Shown here piece after piece: positions 20,547 to 29,402 of a DNA stretch of 50,326 bases. Every line of letters starts with the position of its first letter. The stretch's first letter is position 1. The DNA is taken from assembly GCF_009711465.1 (NCBI RefSeq), contig NZ_SMME01000852.1, forward strand, positions 1 to 50,326, read 5' to 3'. The DNA comes from Parendozoicomonas verongulae. Lineage in GTDB: Bacteria > Pseudomonadota > Gammaproteobacteria > Pseudomonadales > Endozoicomonadaceae. Under the pieces are notes generated by a model. The model had not been told where the DNA came from. It was given only the letters and a program-made list of their open reading frames with translations, and made no database searches. The translations under genes were made by a program, and so were the position numbers.

Positions 20547-20564
20547 TACCGGCAGGTGCCGGTA
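20547..20564. promoter_or_regulatory. Perfect 18-base palindrome upstream of the 1530-residue gene
   Basis: Arms TACCGGCA (20547-20554) and TGCCGGTA (20557-20564) surround a GG centre. It lies 138 bases before the ATG of the giant gene and has no T-tract after it, so it is a candidate operator or an mRNA processing hairpin. Confidence 0.45.
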
Positions 20565-20702
20565 AGACCCTGATTTACACTGGCAGTTACTGAAAAAAAT
20601 GACGCTCTGATTCCCGTTGTCTCTGTGCTATTGCTTCTCTGGCTAACCTGAAACAAGGCCTGCCCGTTAAAAGGGTGAGAACGGTTCCAGGGAGTTTTAA
20701 GG

Positions 20703-23700
20703 ATGAACGGTGGTATAGATAGTTCCGGGGATAAGTACTCTCCTCAGGGAACTGGGGTTTCAAAAAAACAGCCTTTCCGTGGAACCAGAAAGAAAATCAG
20801 CCAGATGCGCCGGACTCTTCTGGTTCGTATTGGTAGAGAGGTTAAGGAAACCAAAGCACAGGCCAGTGTTAAAGAGTTCCATAGTGAGTTTGGCATAGAG
20901 TCCAGCTCAGACATTTCAGGCAGAAGAACGGAAAGTCATGAGCCTGTTATCCCGCAGGTAAAACCTCCCCAAAAAGAAAGAAAGCTTTTACGGTTTATAA
21001 AAGCCAAACCTAAGCCGGTTCCCGCTGAACCCCTTGACTCTCCGCCCCCCAAAAGTGCAATGCAGCCATTGCCCAAGTCGGCTTTACCCTTTGTGGGTTC
21101 ACACCAATTGCCAGATAAGCTTGTTAACAACGGTGAGCACAGAAGAAGCTCCAGTATCAGTGATGATGGAACCGTTGAGACATTTGGAGCTGACTTCAGC
21201 AATCTGGATTCTAATACAGATATTGATGAGGTTTTGAATCATCCAGGTTTTGAACACCAATCTGGCTCACCAAAAAACCTCAATGCGAAAAGAAATCTGG
21301 CAGAAAAAGTGATTGGATGGGTCGCTGAGAAGGCATTAAAGAAGTATCTGCCCGTGGACTCTTACGAATCCAGCCATTACAAGGAAAAGATTGCCGAGCT
21401 GGAAGAAAAAATAAAACAGGCTGGTAAAGCCCGCAAAATGCAATCAAAACTCCATAAAGAGCACGAAAAGACTAAGAAAAGAACGGATAGCAGACTGAAG
21501 GATATTAAGGATAAGCACTCAGAACTGCAGGGAGACATTGTCCGCAATCAACAGAAATTGCGTGATGCCGAACAGAAAGACCCCAGCAGCGATCAGGCTC
21601 AGCATTACAGAAACAAAATTGCACAGCTGCAAACGCAAAATGACAAATTCATGCGTACCCTCGAGGAGGCAGAAGATGAAGTGCGTATGGCTGCACAGGC
21701 ATTGGCCGCAGATGACGAAGTCACAGACAGACGCAGTGACGTGGAAACACAGCTTGAGCTACAAAAACAGGCCTACGAGCACAATCTGGCTTTAGCAAAA
21801 GAGAATCAAGATATTTTTAACCGGCAACTGGTTTCTCTGGTGTTAAGTCTTCGTCGTGTACATCAAGGGAAAACCAGCCTGCCACAGCTGAAAGTTTCCA
21901 GATTGAAAATTCCTTTTGAGGATGATTTTCTCGAACTGAGCAATGTGACTTTCAACCCTACGGGTATTGTTACCCGGCATGAAAATGGTCATCCGTTTGT
22001 TGATATTGAATTGTCGGATGTGGAAGCCAGTGTCCTTGCGCCCATTGATGGTGGTGTTAAAGCTGATGTCAGACTCAGTATTACACCGATAAAACTTACC
22101 CTGGGCGGCCCTATTGGAGGAGCTTTTCAAAAGTATCTCGACTGCAAGAAAAAGGATTTGGCTCCGGCTATGGGCCAGCTGGCAAAAGCCATGATCAGTG
22201 CGGCCACCGGTGATAAAGAAGATGCTCCCGTACATGTCAGTGCAGACATCGGAAAGGTGAGTGTTGAAACGGAAGGCACCACGGCAGAAACCATTACACG
22301 TGGTTTGAATATGGCCAGACGTAGCCCTGATTCGGTGTTGCACAAGGCCTTGGCACAGCTGCGATTACCCGTGAATGTTCATGTGCATCAGCTGGATGTT
22401 GATACCCATGGAGAGGTAGATCTCACCGTTGCAGTGAAGAACCTGAATGTAGCACTGAATCCCGACTTGAAAGGAGAGATGAGCGAAACCTCGCGCATGG
22501 CCTCTCTGGGGGTTAAGGTCGGCTCCATTCATGTTGATGCCACTGGGCCAGTAGCACTGGCCAGCAAGGCGGTTGGTCAGCTTCTTCCGCCCGACCCTTT
22601 GCAAGTTCTGGAAAAAACGCCTGTTTCAAAAGGTTTTCTCGAGAAACTTCCCCCTGATGCCTGTCACACAGTGAGTGGATATATTGGTGACCTTAAGGTT
22701 GACCTTGTGCAGAACGTGAATAAGCGGACAACCAGGCTTAGCCCGGAAAAAGCGGTTTGGCGCACGGAGGGGGATTCGTCAACTCATGTAGAAGTTGGCC
22801 GCCTGGATCTGAAAACAAAAGGTAACCTGGAAGTGAGTGGGGGTGTCAGTGGGATTAGCATTGACATAAACAGAACAGGCACATCTCAGGATGAGGTGTG
22901 CCTGAGCGTAGGTCAGAAAGATCAGGGAAATTCCGGTTTAGTGACTGTGACCTGCAAGCCGGCGTTCATGAAAAACCTTGTAGCGGCTATGGATGAAAAT
23001 ACCGAAGAACTGAGGACAAAAGAAAAGAAAGGCCCCTTAGATAATCTTCTGATTGATGGTGCAGCAACAATTGTTATGGAAGGTAGAACCGGTGTCGTCT
23101 ATGACAGATTGACGGGCAAAAGCCGGGTTGATATTGATGGCCTGAAGGGTGATACCCTGAAATCTGCGTTAGTTTTGACGGAAGACGTGCGGCTACAACT
23201 GCCCAAAGATGTTGCAGGACAGATACGTGATGTTTATGTTACGTCCGAACCGGTTAAGCACAGGAATGTGAAAGAAAACAAAACGACAGTGGATCTTGGT
23301 CGTATCAATCTTGAAGGTCATGGGGACATTGTGGTTGATACGGGCATGGAGAATCCTCTGTGGCCTCGACATCATTTCTCGTTTCCACTCAACGGGAAAG
23401 GTCATCTCTGTGGTGTGAAAGTGGTGATGACAGAAATGCCTGAAACCGATAAAGGGCGTAATACAAAAAAAGTTGTGCTGGCCCATGAAACCTTGCGGGC
23501 GAGTATTGAAAATGTGAGTTCTGGCCGTATGAAAGTGGGTGGGTTGGGCTTAATGCTGGATCATAACCTTAATGGTCACTTAACAGTTAAGGGAGCATCA
23601 ATCGGGTTTAATGACCTTGTGAATGATCAGGTGTCCTTCAATGTCAGAGCCATGCAGGATGAAGAAGAAAGGAGCTTTGAGCACCTTCAGGAAAGAGAGG

Positions 23701-25295
23701 GGCAACTTTTCGCCGCGCAACAAGCGAAAGAAAACAGGGAGGCTCTCCATCAAGAGCTGGTTGGCCCGACACCGGGTGTTCAGATACGGAATTCGCTCCC
23801 TATGCCCGCTTTTGTGAAAAAGCTGTTTCGCAATAAAACCCTGAATGTGAGCGGAGATATAGTGGTTTCAAATGGTGCTTTACACCTGAGTAAACTTCGC
23901 AAGTTAAAAGTCAATGTCAAGGCAGATCCGCAATCCGGGCTGGGTAACAGGATTATGGCGTCTGTCCTGAATACAGGCGTGCGAGTTGTTCTTTATTTTA
24001 TGAGTAACATAGCCTTCGCCATAGGGCAGGAAAATGGCCGCCCTGTTGTACGTAGTCCGCTGCTGGGTAATGCCAGAATTCCTCTGCCAGCAGTTTTGGA
24101 ACAGAACCTGATTGTTGATGGGGCCGGTGCATTGAATATTGCTGCCATGCAGAATCTGGCCACCGGTCTCTACTGTTTTCCTCGCAGCACTCAGCAGGAG
24201 CTGGATAGCTTGCTGGCGAAAGTCTACGAGAAGGGACAGTCCACCATCGCTTTAGATCAACTCCTTGGACGGGTTGAAGAGTGCATGAAGAATCAGGCCC
24301 GACTGCAGGAAGCTCTTTATCTGTTGAACAGCCTGCATGTGGATTCCCTGGTGAAAGAGGCCAGAGAACCGGGCAATGAATCCATGATGTCCCAGTTGCG
24401 CCGCGCGGCTCACGACGCACTGCAACACCCTGCTACACAAGGGCTGGCACTGTACATCTACAATGCTGGCTTTAGTGTGCTGGCACCAATCAGCCCTGAG
24501 CTGTTGGAATCTTTTGAAGAGTGTGCCGATGCCACGGGCATGCAGGCGATGAATCTTGCAGAAATCCTGTGGAAGTCGGGCCGTATCAGCCGAGCCGTTC
24601 CGGTACTGAAAAGGATTGCAGAGAAGGATAGCAGTCATGTCGAGGCCAGACTTCTGCTGGCCTGTTATTTCTGGGACTCCAATGACCATCTGGACGCCAT
24701 GTTTGCGCTAAAGGATGCGGCTGTGGCGGGTGGTACAGAAACCACAAACAAGGTTCTGAACCTTCTTGATAACTACGCTGCTGAGATTGCCAGAGAGGAC
24801 GATCAGGCAGTGAGAGAGTTGGTAACCCGACAGTTACGCCTGCTGCAGGGGGCTCTTGCCTTGCGTACAGAAGTGAAAGGGGGGGACAGCAGTGGCTTCC
24901 TGAGAGCTGTTGATCGACTTGAAAACCTGGCAGTCACTGATGAGGATGCCCGGGACGATGCCGTCGAGATTCTCAAAGATCGTTGCGATCACGCCTACCA
25001 CATTCAAGAAGAGCTGGAGCTGGAAGAATGGGAAGTCTGGAATGACAAGATGACCCGTGCTGTTGAACGGATCGGTTCAGGTAAACCCGTAGATATGGAG
25101 CCGAAAGAGGCCTATATGGGAGCGCTGAGCCTGATGTACTGTTTCAAAGGTATCAACCAGAACCTTCAGGCAGCACAAGTATTGTTTGAATCCATTGATC
25201 CTCAAACCCCTGAAATTCGAATGCACCTCGGGATTATTGAGCGTGTTCAAGCTGAACGGAAAACACAGTTACAACAGGATACATCCGAAATCTGA
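20703..25295 (+). CDS. Uncharacterised 1530-residue protein: coiled coil, long beta-rich region, TPR-like C-terminus
   Basis: I recognise no named family. Residues 1-45 are very basic with RGTRKKISQMRRTLL; 75-150 are Pro/Lys-rich and probably disordered; about 227-377 form a coiled coil (KEKIAELEEKIKQ; KEHEKTKKRTDSRL). Residues about 385-1160 are a long run of alternating beta strands with recurring patterns such as VHQLDVDTHGEVDLTV, VGSIHVDATGPVAL, VGRLDLKTKGNLEVSGG, LGRINLEGHGDIVVDTG and LNVSGDIVVSNGALHLS. They resemble the AsmA/TamB-like lipid-groove style of repeat, an inference only. A hydrophobic stretch lies near 1083-1106. Residues about 1270-1400 look like TPR helices (LAEILWKSGRISRAVPVLKRIAEKDSSHVEARLLLACYFW). 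There is no signal peptide. AGGGAG lies eight bases before the ATG at 20703. Its neighbours are equally unknown. Confidence 0.85.
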   Translation: MNGGIDSSGDKYSPQGTGVSKKQPFRGTRKKISQMRRTLLVRIGREVKETKAQASVKEFHSEFGIESSSDISGRRTESHEPVIPQVKPPQKERKLLRFIKAKPKPVPAEPLDSPPPKSAMQPLPKSALPFVGSHQLPDKLVNNGEHRRSSSISDDGTVETFGADFSNLDSNTDIDEVLNHPGFEHQSGSPKNLNAKRNLAEKVIGWVAEKALKKYLPVDSYESSHYKEKIAELEEKIKQAGKARKMQSKLHKEHEKTKKRTDSRLKDIKDKHSELQGDIVRNQQKLRDAEQKDPSSDQAQHYRNKIAQLQTQNDKFMRTLEEAEDEVRMAAQALAADDEVTDRRSDVETQLELQKQAYEHNLALAKENQDIFNRQLVSLVLSLRRVHQGKTSLPQLKVSRLKIPFEDDFLELSNVTFNPTGIVTRHENGHPFVDIELSDVEASVLAPIDGGVKADVRLSITPIKLTLGGPIGGAFQKYLDCKKKDLAPAMGQLAKAMISAATGDKEDAPVHVSADIGKVSVETEGTTAETITRGLNMARRSPDSVLHKALAQLRLPVNVHVHQLDVDTHGEVDLTVAVKNLNVALNPDLKGEMSETSRMASLGVKVGSIHVDATGPVALASKAVGQLLPPDPLQVLEKTPVSKGFLEKLPPDACHTVSGYIGDLKVDLVQNVNKRTTRLSPEKAVWRTEGDSSTHVEVGRLDLKTKGNLEVSGGVSGISIDINRTGTSQDEVCLSVGQKDQGNSGLVTVTCKPAFMKNLVAAMDENTEELRTKEKKGPLDNLLIDGAATIVMEGRTGVVYDRLTGKSRVDIDGLKGDTLKSALVLTEDVRLQLPKDVAGQIRDVYVTSEPVKHRNVKENKTTVDLGRINLEGHGDIVVDTGMENPLWPRHHFSFPLNGKGHLCGVKVVMTEMPETDKGRNTKKVVLAHETLRASIENVSSGRMKVGGLGLMLDHNLNGHLTVKGASIGFNDLVNDQVSFNVRAMQDEEERSFEHLQEREGQLFAAQQAKENREALHQELVGPTPGVQIRNSLPMPAFVKKLFRNKTLNVSGDIVVSNGALHLSKLRKLKVNVKADPQSGLGNRIMASVLNTGVRVVLYFMSNIAFAIGQENGRPVVRSPLLGNARIPLPAVLEQNLIVDGAGALNIAAMQNLATGLYCFPRSTQQELDSLLAKVYEKGQSTIALDQLLGRVEECMKNQARLQEALYLLNSLHVDSLVKEAREPGNESMMSQLRRAAHDALQHPATQGLALYIYNAGFSVLAPISPELLESFEECADATGMQAMNLAEILWKSGRISRAVPVLKRIAEKDSSHVEARLLLACYFWDSNDHLDAMFALKDAAVAGGTETTNKVLNLLDNYAAEIAREDDQAVRELVTRQLRLLQGALALRTEVKGGDSSGFLRAVDRLENLAVTDEDARDDAVEILKDRCDHAYHIQEELELEEWEVWNDKMTRAVERIGSGKPVDMEPKEAYMGALSLMYCFKGINQNLQAAQVLFESIDPQTPEIRMHLGIIERVQAERKTQLQQDTSEI

Positions 25296-25314
25296 TTCTC
25301 CCTCACCTCTCTTG

Positions 25315-25371
25315 TCAGTCAGCCTGACCGCCACAGTCAGTATGACTGACAAAGGCCGTTAGGCTGGCTGA
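25315..25371 (+). terminator. Nested inverted repeats after the giant gene
   Basis: An outer imperfect pair (TCAGTCAGCCT near 25315-25325 with AGGCTGGCTGA at 25361-25371) encloses an inner palindrome GTCAGTATGACTGAC. It begins 20 bases past the stop. No T-tract follows, so it may be a structured 3' end and not a classical terminator. Confidence 0.45.
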
Positions 25372-25483
25372 ACCTTGTGTTAGTTACTCTGTCTGACTTC
25401 AGGCAAGGAAGAGGCGCACGCCTTAACACAGCTGGAATGGATGCCGTGACTTTTAAGATCAATGACTTCGGGGCAGACCATTT

Positions 25484-26134
25484 ATGGAATCCAGTGTATC
25501 CAAATCATTTCTCAGCTTCTCACTCGGTATCACTTTGTCACTGGGAGCCGCTTTGGCCGTGGCTTTAAGTGGTGATACTCACACGACACAAAACCTGGGT
25601 TTTCAGGTCACTCTGGAGGCTGATGGTCAATCCTGGCCCGGTCAGGTTGTCATGACCCATGAAAAGTGGCTCAATGGCAGCACCCTGCGATTAAGCAGCC
25701 ACTTCAGTGAAACACCTCCAGCCGGACTTGGCCTGCCAGAGTATGAAGATTTACAGGAAGACGGTGGTATGGTCTTCACCCGAATCAAGCAATCCCCTGA
25801 AAATAAGCCCGTAAAAGGCGAGGTTGAAGAGTTAATACGGGTGACGGAGTACGGGACTTTTGCCCATATGGGAGAGATGGTGGGACACCTTGCCAGTCAG
25901 CCGGAAGAGCGGGTGCAGCCTTTAAACAGCCGTCAGTATCTCAGTCAGTTCCTGCTGCTGGAAGAACCTGCATCAGTCAAGGAAGTGTTCGCTTACAGTG
26001 CTGGCAACGGTTATCAGTATGACCTGGCCATGAGTGATGGTTCTCAGATCTCCTATCAGCTCACCCAAATGAAAGAGCTGCAAGGTATTCGTGTACAGCG
26101 CAGCAACAGGGTACTGACTTACCGGCTCAAATAA
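25484..26134 (+). CDS. Exported or membrane-anchored hypothetical protein
   Basis: A 216-residue protein of no family known to me. An N-terminal hydrophobic segment (FLSFSLGITLSLGAALAVALSG, residues about 9-30) acts as a signal peptide or anchor. The rest is polar and beta-rich with LGFQVTLEADGQSWPGQVVM, MVFTRIKQSPENKP, LIRVTEYGTFAHMGEMVGHLA and a C-terminal VQRSNRVLTYRLK. The ribosome binding site is weak. The gene follows the 1530-residue gene in the same orientation by 188 bases, and its 3' end overlaps the convergent VWA gene by 16 bases. Confidence 0.7.
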   Translation: MESSVSKSFLSFSLGITLSLGAALAVALSGDTHTTQNLGFQVTLEADGQSWPGQVVMTHEKWLNGSTLRLSSHFSETPPAGLGLPEYEDLQEDGGMVFTRIKQSPENKPVKGEVEELIRVTEYGTFAHMGEMVGHLASQPEERVQPLNSRQYLSQFLLLEEPASVKEVFAYSAGNGYQYDLAMSDGSQISYQLTQMKELQGIRVQRSNRVLTYRLK

Positions 26135-27297
26135 CGCATGCCATCCTCAATCCCCTTCACGGTAAGGGGATACATCCTGTTATCAACCAGCTTGAGAATC
26201 TGGTCAGTGGATGTGGTGTATTCCCAATGGGTTTCCGGATAAGGATTCAGCCACACCAGTTTGCGGTACTTGTCCATAAACCGCAGCATCCAGATGGAAC
26301 CCGCTTCCTCATTCCAGTGCTCCACACTGCCGCCGGCTTCGGTGACTTCGTAAGGTGCCATGGTGGCGTCCCCCACAAAAATCACTTTGTAGTCTTCCCC
26401 AAACTTATGAAAGATATCCAGAGTTTGAATACGGTCCTTATGACGGCGCAGGTTATCCTTCCACACAGATTCATAAATAAAATTGTGGAAGTAAAAAAAC
26501 TCCAGATGCTTGAACTCGGTTTTGATGGCGGAGAACAGCTCCTCACACACTCTGACGTGGGCGTCCATCGTGCCGCCGATATCCATAAACACCAGCACTT
26601 TCACATTATTGTGGCGCTCCGGCACCATTTTGATATCCAGCATGCCACCGGCCCGGGCTGTTGAATGAATGGTGTCGTCCATATCCAGCTCTTCCTGCGC
26701 ACCTTCACGGGCAAACTTTCTTAAACGACGCAAGGCCACTTTAATATTGCGGGTGCCCAGCTCAACGGAGTCATCAAGATTACGGAATTCCCGTTTATCC
26801 CAGACTTTTACGGCACTTTGATTGCGGCCGCTATCCTGCCCCATGCGGATGCCTTCGGGATTAAATCCATAAGCCCCAAAGGGAGACGTGCCCCCGGTAC
26901 CAATCCATTTACTGCCGCCCTGATGACGTTTCTGCTGTTCCGCCAGACGCTCTTTAAACTGTTTGATCAACTCCTCAAAATTACCAAGGCCCATGACCCT
27001 GGCTTTCTCTTCCTCGGAAAGGAATTTCTCGAACTCTTTGCGCAGCCACTCTTCAGGAATCATGGCCTCCGGGAGCATTTCCAGGGTATCGACCCCCTCA
27101 AAGAACGCGGAAAACGCACGATCAAAACGATCAAAGTGACGTTCATCCTTGATAAGAACAGCGCGGGCAAGATGGTAGAACTGTTCACGGTCTGCAAACA
27201 CCAGATTGGCCTTGAGTGCCTCGAGAAGATCCAGATATTCGCGAATACTGACCGGTGCCTTGTAGCGTCGGAGGGTGTCGAAGAAATTCAGCAGCAT
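26119..27297 (-). CDS. VWA domain protein, CoxE-like
   Basis: A 392-residue cytoplasmic protein of the VWA/CoxE-like family that usually works with a MoxR AAA ATPase, often in metal-centre insertion or protein complex maturation. The N-terminus (MLLNFFDTLRRYKAPVSIREYLDLLEAL) is a family hallmark, followed by a glycine-rich linker (GTGGTSPFGAYGFNPEGIRMG). The VWA domain starts VKVLVFMDIGGTMDAHVRVCEELFSA. The MIDAS triad reads D239-I-G-G-T243, a DxGxT variant of DxSxS. Later segments are FFYFHNFIYESVW, LDIFHKFGEDYKVIFVGDATMAPYEV and WLNPYPETHWEYTTST. The MoxR partner is 1.2 kb upstream on the same strand, with a LuxR gene between. Confidence 0.9.
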   Translation of the reverse strand: MLLNFFDTLRRYKAPVSIREYLDLLEALKANLVFADREQFYHLARAVLIKDERHFDRFDRAFSAFFEGVDTLEMLPEAMIPEEWLRKEFEKFLSEEEKARVMGLGNFEELIKQFKERLAEQQKRHQGGSKWIGTGGTSPFGAYGFNPEGIRMGQDSGRNQSAVKVWDKREFRNLDDSVELGTRNIKVALRRLRKFAREGAQEELDMDDTIHSTARAGGMLDIKMVPERHNNVKVLVFMDIGGTMDAHVRVCEELFSAIKTEFKHLEFFYFHNFIYESVWKDNLRRHKDRIQTLDIFHKFGEDYKVIFVGDATMAPYEVTEAGGSVEHWNEEAGSIWMLRFMDKYRKLVWLNPYPETHWEYTTSTDQILKLVDNRMYPLTVKGIEDGMRYLSR

Positions 27298-27349
27298 ATT
27301 CTTGTCGTTTTAATGTGTTGCGAGCTGCATAGGTTAGCAAAAGAAAGAG

Positions 27350-27380
27350 GCCAGAGACATTACTCAATAATGACTCTGGC
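27350..27380 (-). terminator. Terminator of the LuxR-type gene
   Basis: Arms GCCAGAG (27350-27356) and CTCTGGC (27374-27380), with an inner ATTA/TAAT pairing, are followed on the minus strand by a CTCTTTCTTTT tract. It sits 27 bases past the regulator stop and would separate it from the VWA gene. Confidence 0.7.
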
Positions 27381-27406
27381 TTCTGTTATCTTCCGGACAA
27401 GAAAAA

Positions 27407-28219
27407 TTAAATAATTTTATGATCCTTGGCCAGAGAAACCAGATGGGTGCGGTTACGGGCACCGAGAACACGTTTGGCTTCACGGTAGTGGTAGTTTACG
27501 CCGTTGTCGCTGATATCTGTCATCTCAGCAATAGCCCGGGAAGACAGACCTTCAGAAGCCAGCTTCAGGATATGGCGAGCGCGGGGCGAAAGCACCTTGC
27601 GGACAATGTAAGGGTTGAACTTTTCCTGACGGAAAGCCATCAGTTCCAGATGCCAGCCCAGAATGCGAACATTCAGCACTTTGCGGACAGACTGGTAATG
27701 GGCAGCCAGCTCATCAGGCAACAGATCACTTTGCAGTGAGAATACGCACAGCCAGTCGGAGCCTGTCTGCCAGCGCAGGGGAATCAGCACCTGACTGGAA
27801 ATACCGTAACGGCGGAACAGCTCAATGGCCGGGGTGCTGCCCGTACCGGGTGTCGGATAGATGATCGGCTCATAGGCAGAGATCAAACGCTGCAGAGTAT
27901 CATCCCCTTCCGCCAGAGTGTGATAGTAAGTTCTGAGCACTTTATCAGACATTGTACCAAAGCCTTCACGACCATCGGCGCGCTGTTTGACATCAAAGTT
28001 CAGCATGCCAGAGCTGTCACGGCTGCCCAGATCTGTGGGCATAGAGCTGTAACGGAAGCTGGTAAAGCCGTATTTGGAAATCACATTCTGGATTTCCATC
28101 TGGATGATCTCCAGTGACCGTGAAGACTGTGTGAAAATATCATCGCTGTCACGACCATTGTCTTCCATAGCCATTTGGCTACTGAGTACTACACGACCTT
28201 CAGGTTTAACCTGTTGCAT
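27407..28219 (-). CDS. LuxR-type solo transcriptional regulator
   Basis: A 270-residue regulator. The N-terminal two thirds look like an autoinducer-binding-type domain (EIIQMEIQNVISKYGFTSFRYSSMP; YYHTLAEGDD; IPLRWQTGSDWLCVFSLQSDLLPDELAAHY), and the C-terminus is a clear LuxR HTH (residues about 210-270: LSPRARHILKLASEGLSSRAIAEMTDISDNGVNYHYREAKRVLGARNRTHLVSLA). No LuxI synthase gene is in the window, so it is a solo; whether it binds an acyl-homoserine lactone is not shown. It lies between a MoxR gene and its VWA partner, all on the same strand, with separate terminators on both sides. Confidence 0.88.
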   Translation of the reverse strand: MQQVKPEGRVVLSSQMAMEDNGRDSDDIFTQSSRSLEIIQMEIQNVISKYGFTSFRYSSMPTDLGSRDSSGMLNFDVKQRADGREGFGTMSDKVLRTYYHTLAEGDDTLQRLISAYEPIIYPTPGTGSTPAIELFRRYGISSQVLIPLRWQTGSDWLCVFSLQSDLLPDELAAHYQSVRKVLNVRILGWHLELMAFRQEKFNPYIVRKVLSPRARHILKLASEGLSSRAIAEMTDISDNGVNYHYREAKRVLGARNRTHLVSLAKDHKII

Positions 28220-28378
28220 AAGGATCCCCTCAGATTTTCCAGAGCTTTTTCAAAACTGTTGACTGACATAAGTGTCTTTTTATGTACCCAGATAATGCAG
28301 ATTCGTGAATAGCAAGGGAAGGGGGTACCTAGGCAGGTTGAAAAGAAAAAAACCGTTGTCTTTGTTAAGGGAAAAGAT

Positions 28379-28406
28379 TTCGCCTTATAACTTTGCATAA
28401 GGCGAA
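28379..28406 (-). terminator. Terminator of the MoxR gene
   Basis: Perfect 10-base arms TTCGCCTTAT (28379-28388) and ATAAGGCGAA (28397-28406) with an 8-base loop; on the minus strand an ATCTTTTCCC tract follows. It lies 59 bases past the MoxR stop and upstream of the LuxR gene. Confidence 0.65.
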
Positions 28407-28464
28407 GCTGTGGAGGGGGTTTGTCAATTGTGTCAGGGTTATGCGTATATCGTGTGGCGAATTT

Positions 28465-29307
28465 TTAACCGCCCCTCCGCGCCATAAAGGCCAGCTTTTC
28501 CAAAAGCTGCACATCCTGCTCGTTTTTTACCAGAGCGCCTGCAAGAGGGGGAATAGCCTTGGTGGGGTCGCGCTCACGCAGCAGGTCTTCGGAAATGTCG
28601 TCAGCCATCAGCAGCTTGATCCAATCCACCAGTTCCGAGGTGGACGGCTTTTTCTTGATACCGGGCACCTTGCGGACATCAAAAAACACCTCCAGCGCTT
28701 CTTGCACCAGCTCTTCTTTTATATTGGGGAAGTGTACCTGAACAATGTCTTTCATTGTTTTGCGGTCAGGGAAGCTGATGTAGTGGAAGAAACAGCGGCG
28801 CAGGAAAGCATCGGGCAGGTCTTTTTCATTATTACTGGTGATAATCACAATAGGGCGCTTCTTTGCTTTGACCTGCTGCTGGGTTTCATACACATAAAAC
28901 TCCATGCGATCCAGTTCCAGTAAAAGATCGTTAGGAAACTCAATATCTGCTTTGTCAATCTCATCAATCAGCAGCACAACCTGCTCATCCGATTCAAAAG
29001 CCTCCCACAGTTTGCCTTTGATGATGTAGTTGCTGATATCGTTCACACCCACCACACCCAGTTGAGAATCCCGCAGGCGTGAAACGGCGTCATACTCATA
29101 CAAGCCCTGATGGGCCCGGGTGGTGGATTTGATATGCCAGGGAATCAGGCGCATGTTCAGGGATTGAGCCAGCTGCTCAGCCAGCATAGTTTTACCGGTA
29201 CCGGGTTCCCCTTTCACCAGCAGAGGGCGCTCCAGAGTGATGGCGGCGTTAACCGCCAGACGCAGATCATCCGTGGCAATATACTCATCGGTACTGTTGA
29301 ACTTCAT
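28465..29307 (-). CDS. MoxR family AAA ATPase
   Basis: A 280-residue AAA+ ATPase that acts as a chaperone with VWA proteins. Walker A is GEPGTGKT (residues 33-40), Walker B VVLLIDEIDKAD (about 111-121), sensor 1 PIVIITSNNEKDLPDAFLRRC with the arginine finger, then FHYISFPDRKTMKDIVQVHFP. The opening FNSTDEYIATDDLRLAVNAAITLERPLLVKGEPG matches the subgroup that pairs with CoxE-like VWA proteins. The start is ATG at 29307. rluA lies upstream on the same strand with a 95-base gap. The VWA partner gene follows after the LuxR insertion. Confidence 0.93.
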   Translation of the reverse strand: MKFNSTDEYIATDDLRLAVNAAITLERPLLVKGEPGTGKTMLAEQLAQSLNMRLIPWHIKSTTRAHQGLYEYDAVSRLRDSQLGVVGVNDISNYIIKGKLWEAFESDEQVVLLIDEIDKADIEFPNDLLLELDRMEFYVYETQQQVKAKKRPIVIITSNNEKDLPDAFLRRCFFHYISFPDRKTMKDIVQVHFPNIKEELVQEALEVFFDVRKVPGIKKKPSTSELVDWIKLLMADDISEDLLRERDPTKAIPPLAGALVKNEQDVQLLEKLAFMARRGG

Positions 29308-29402
29308 TCTTACACCCGCAGCGGTTTTCGTCGTTGTTATCGGATTTGTACTCTATCTGCGGGTTTGACTTATATCAATGTTTTCAGAGGGGTGGCCACC
29401 CT

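Noticed and set aside
25377-25568. 63-codon frame overlapping the start of the exported protein gene
   Set aside because: It overlaps the signal-peptide frame, which has a better protein profile.
26227-27414. Plus-strand frames of 145 and 198 codons opposite the VWA gene
   Set aside because: They are antisense to a gene with clear VWA motifs, and their composition is typical of antisense shadows.
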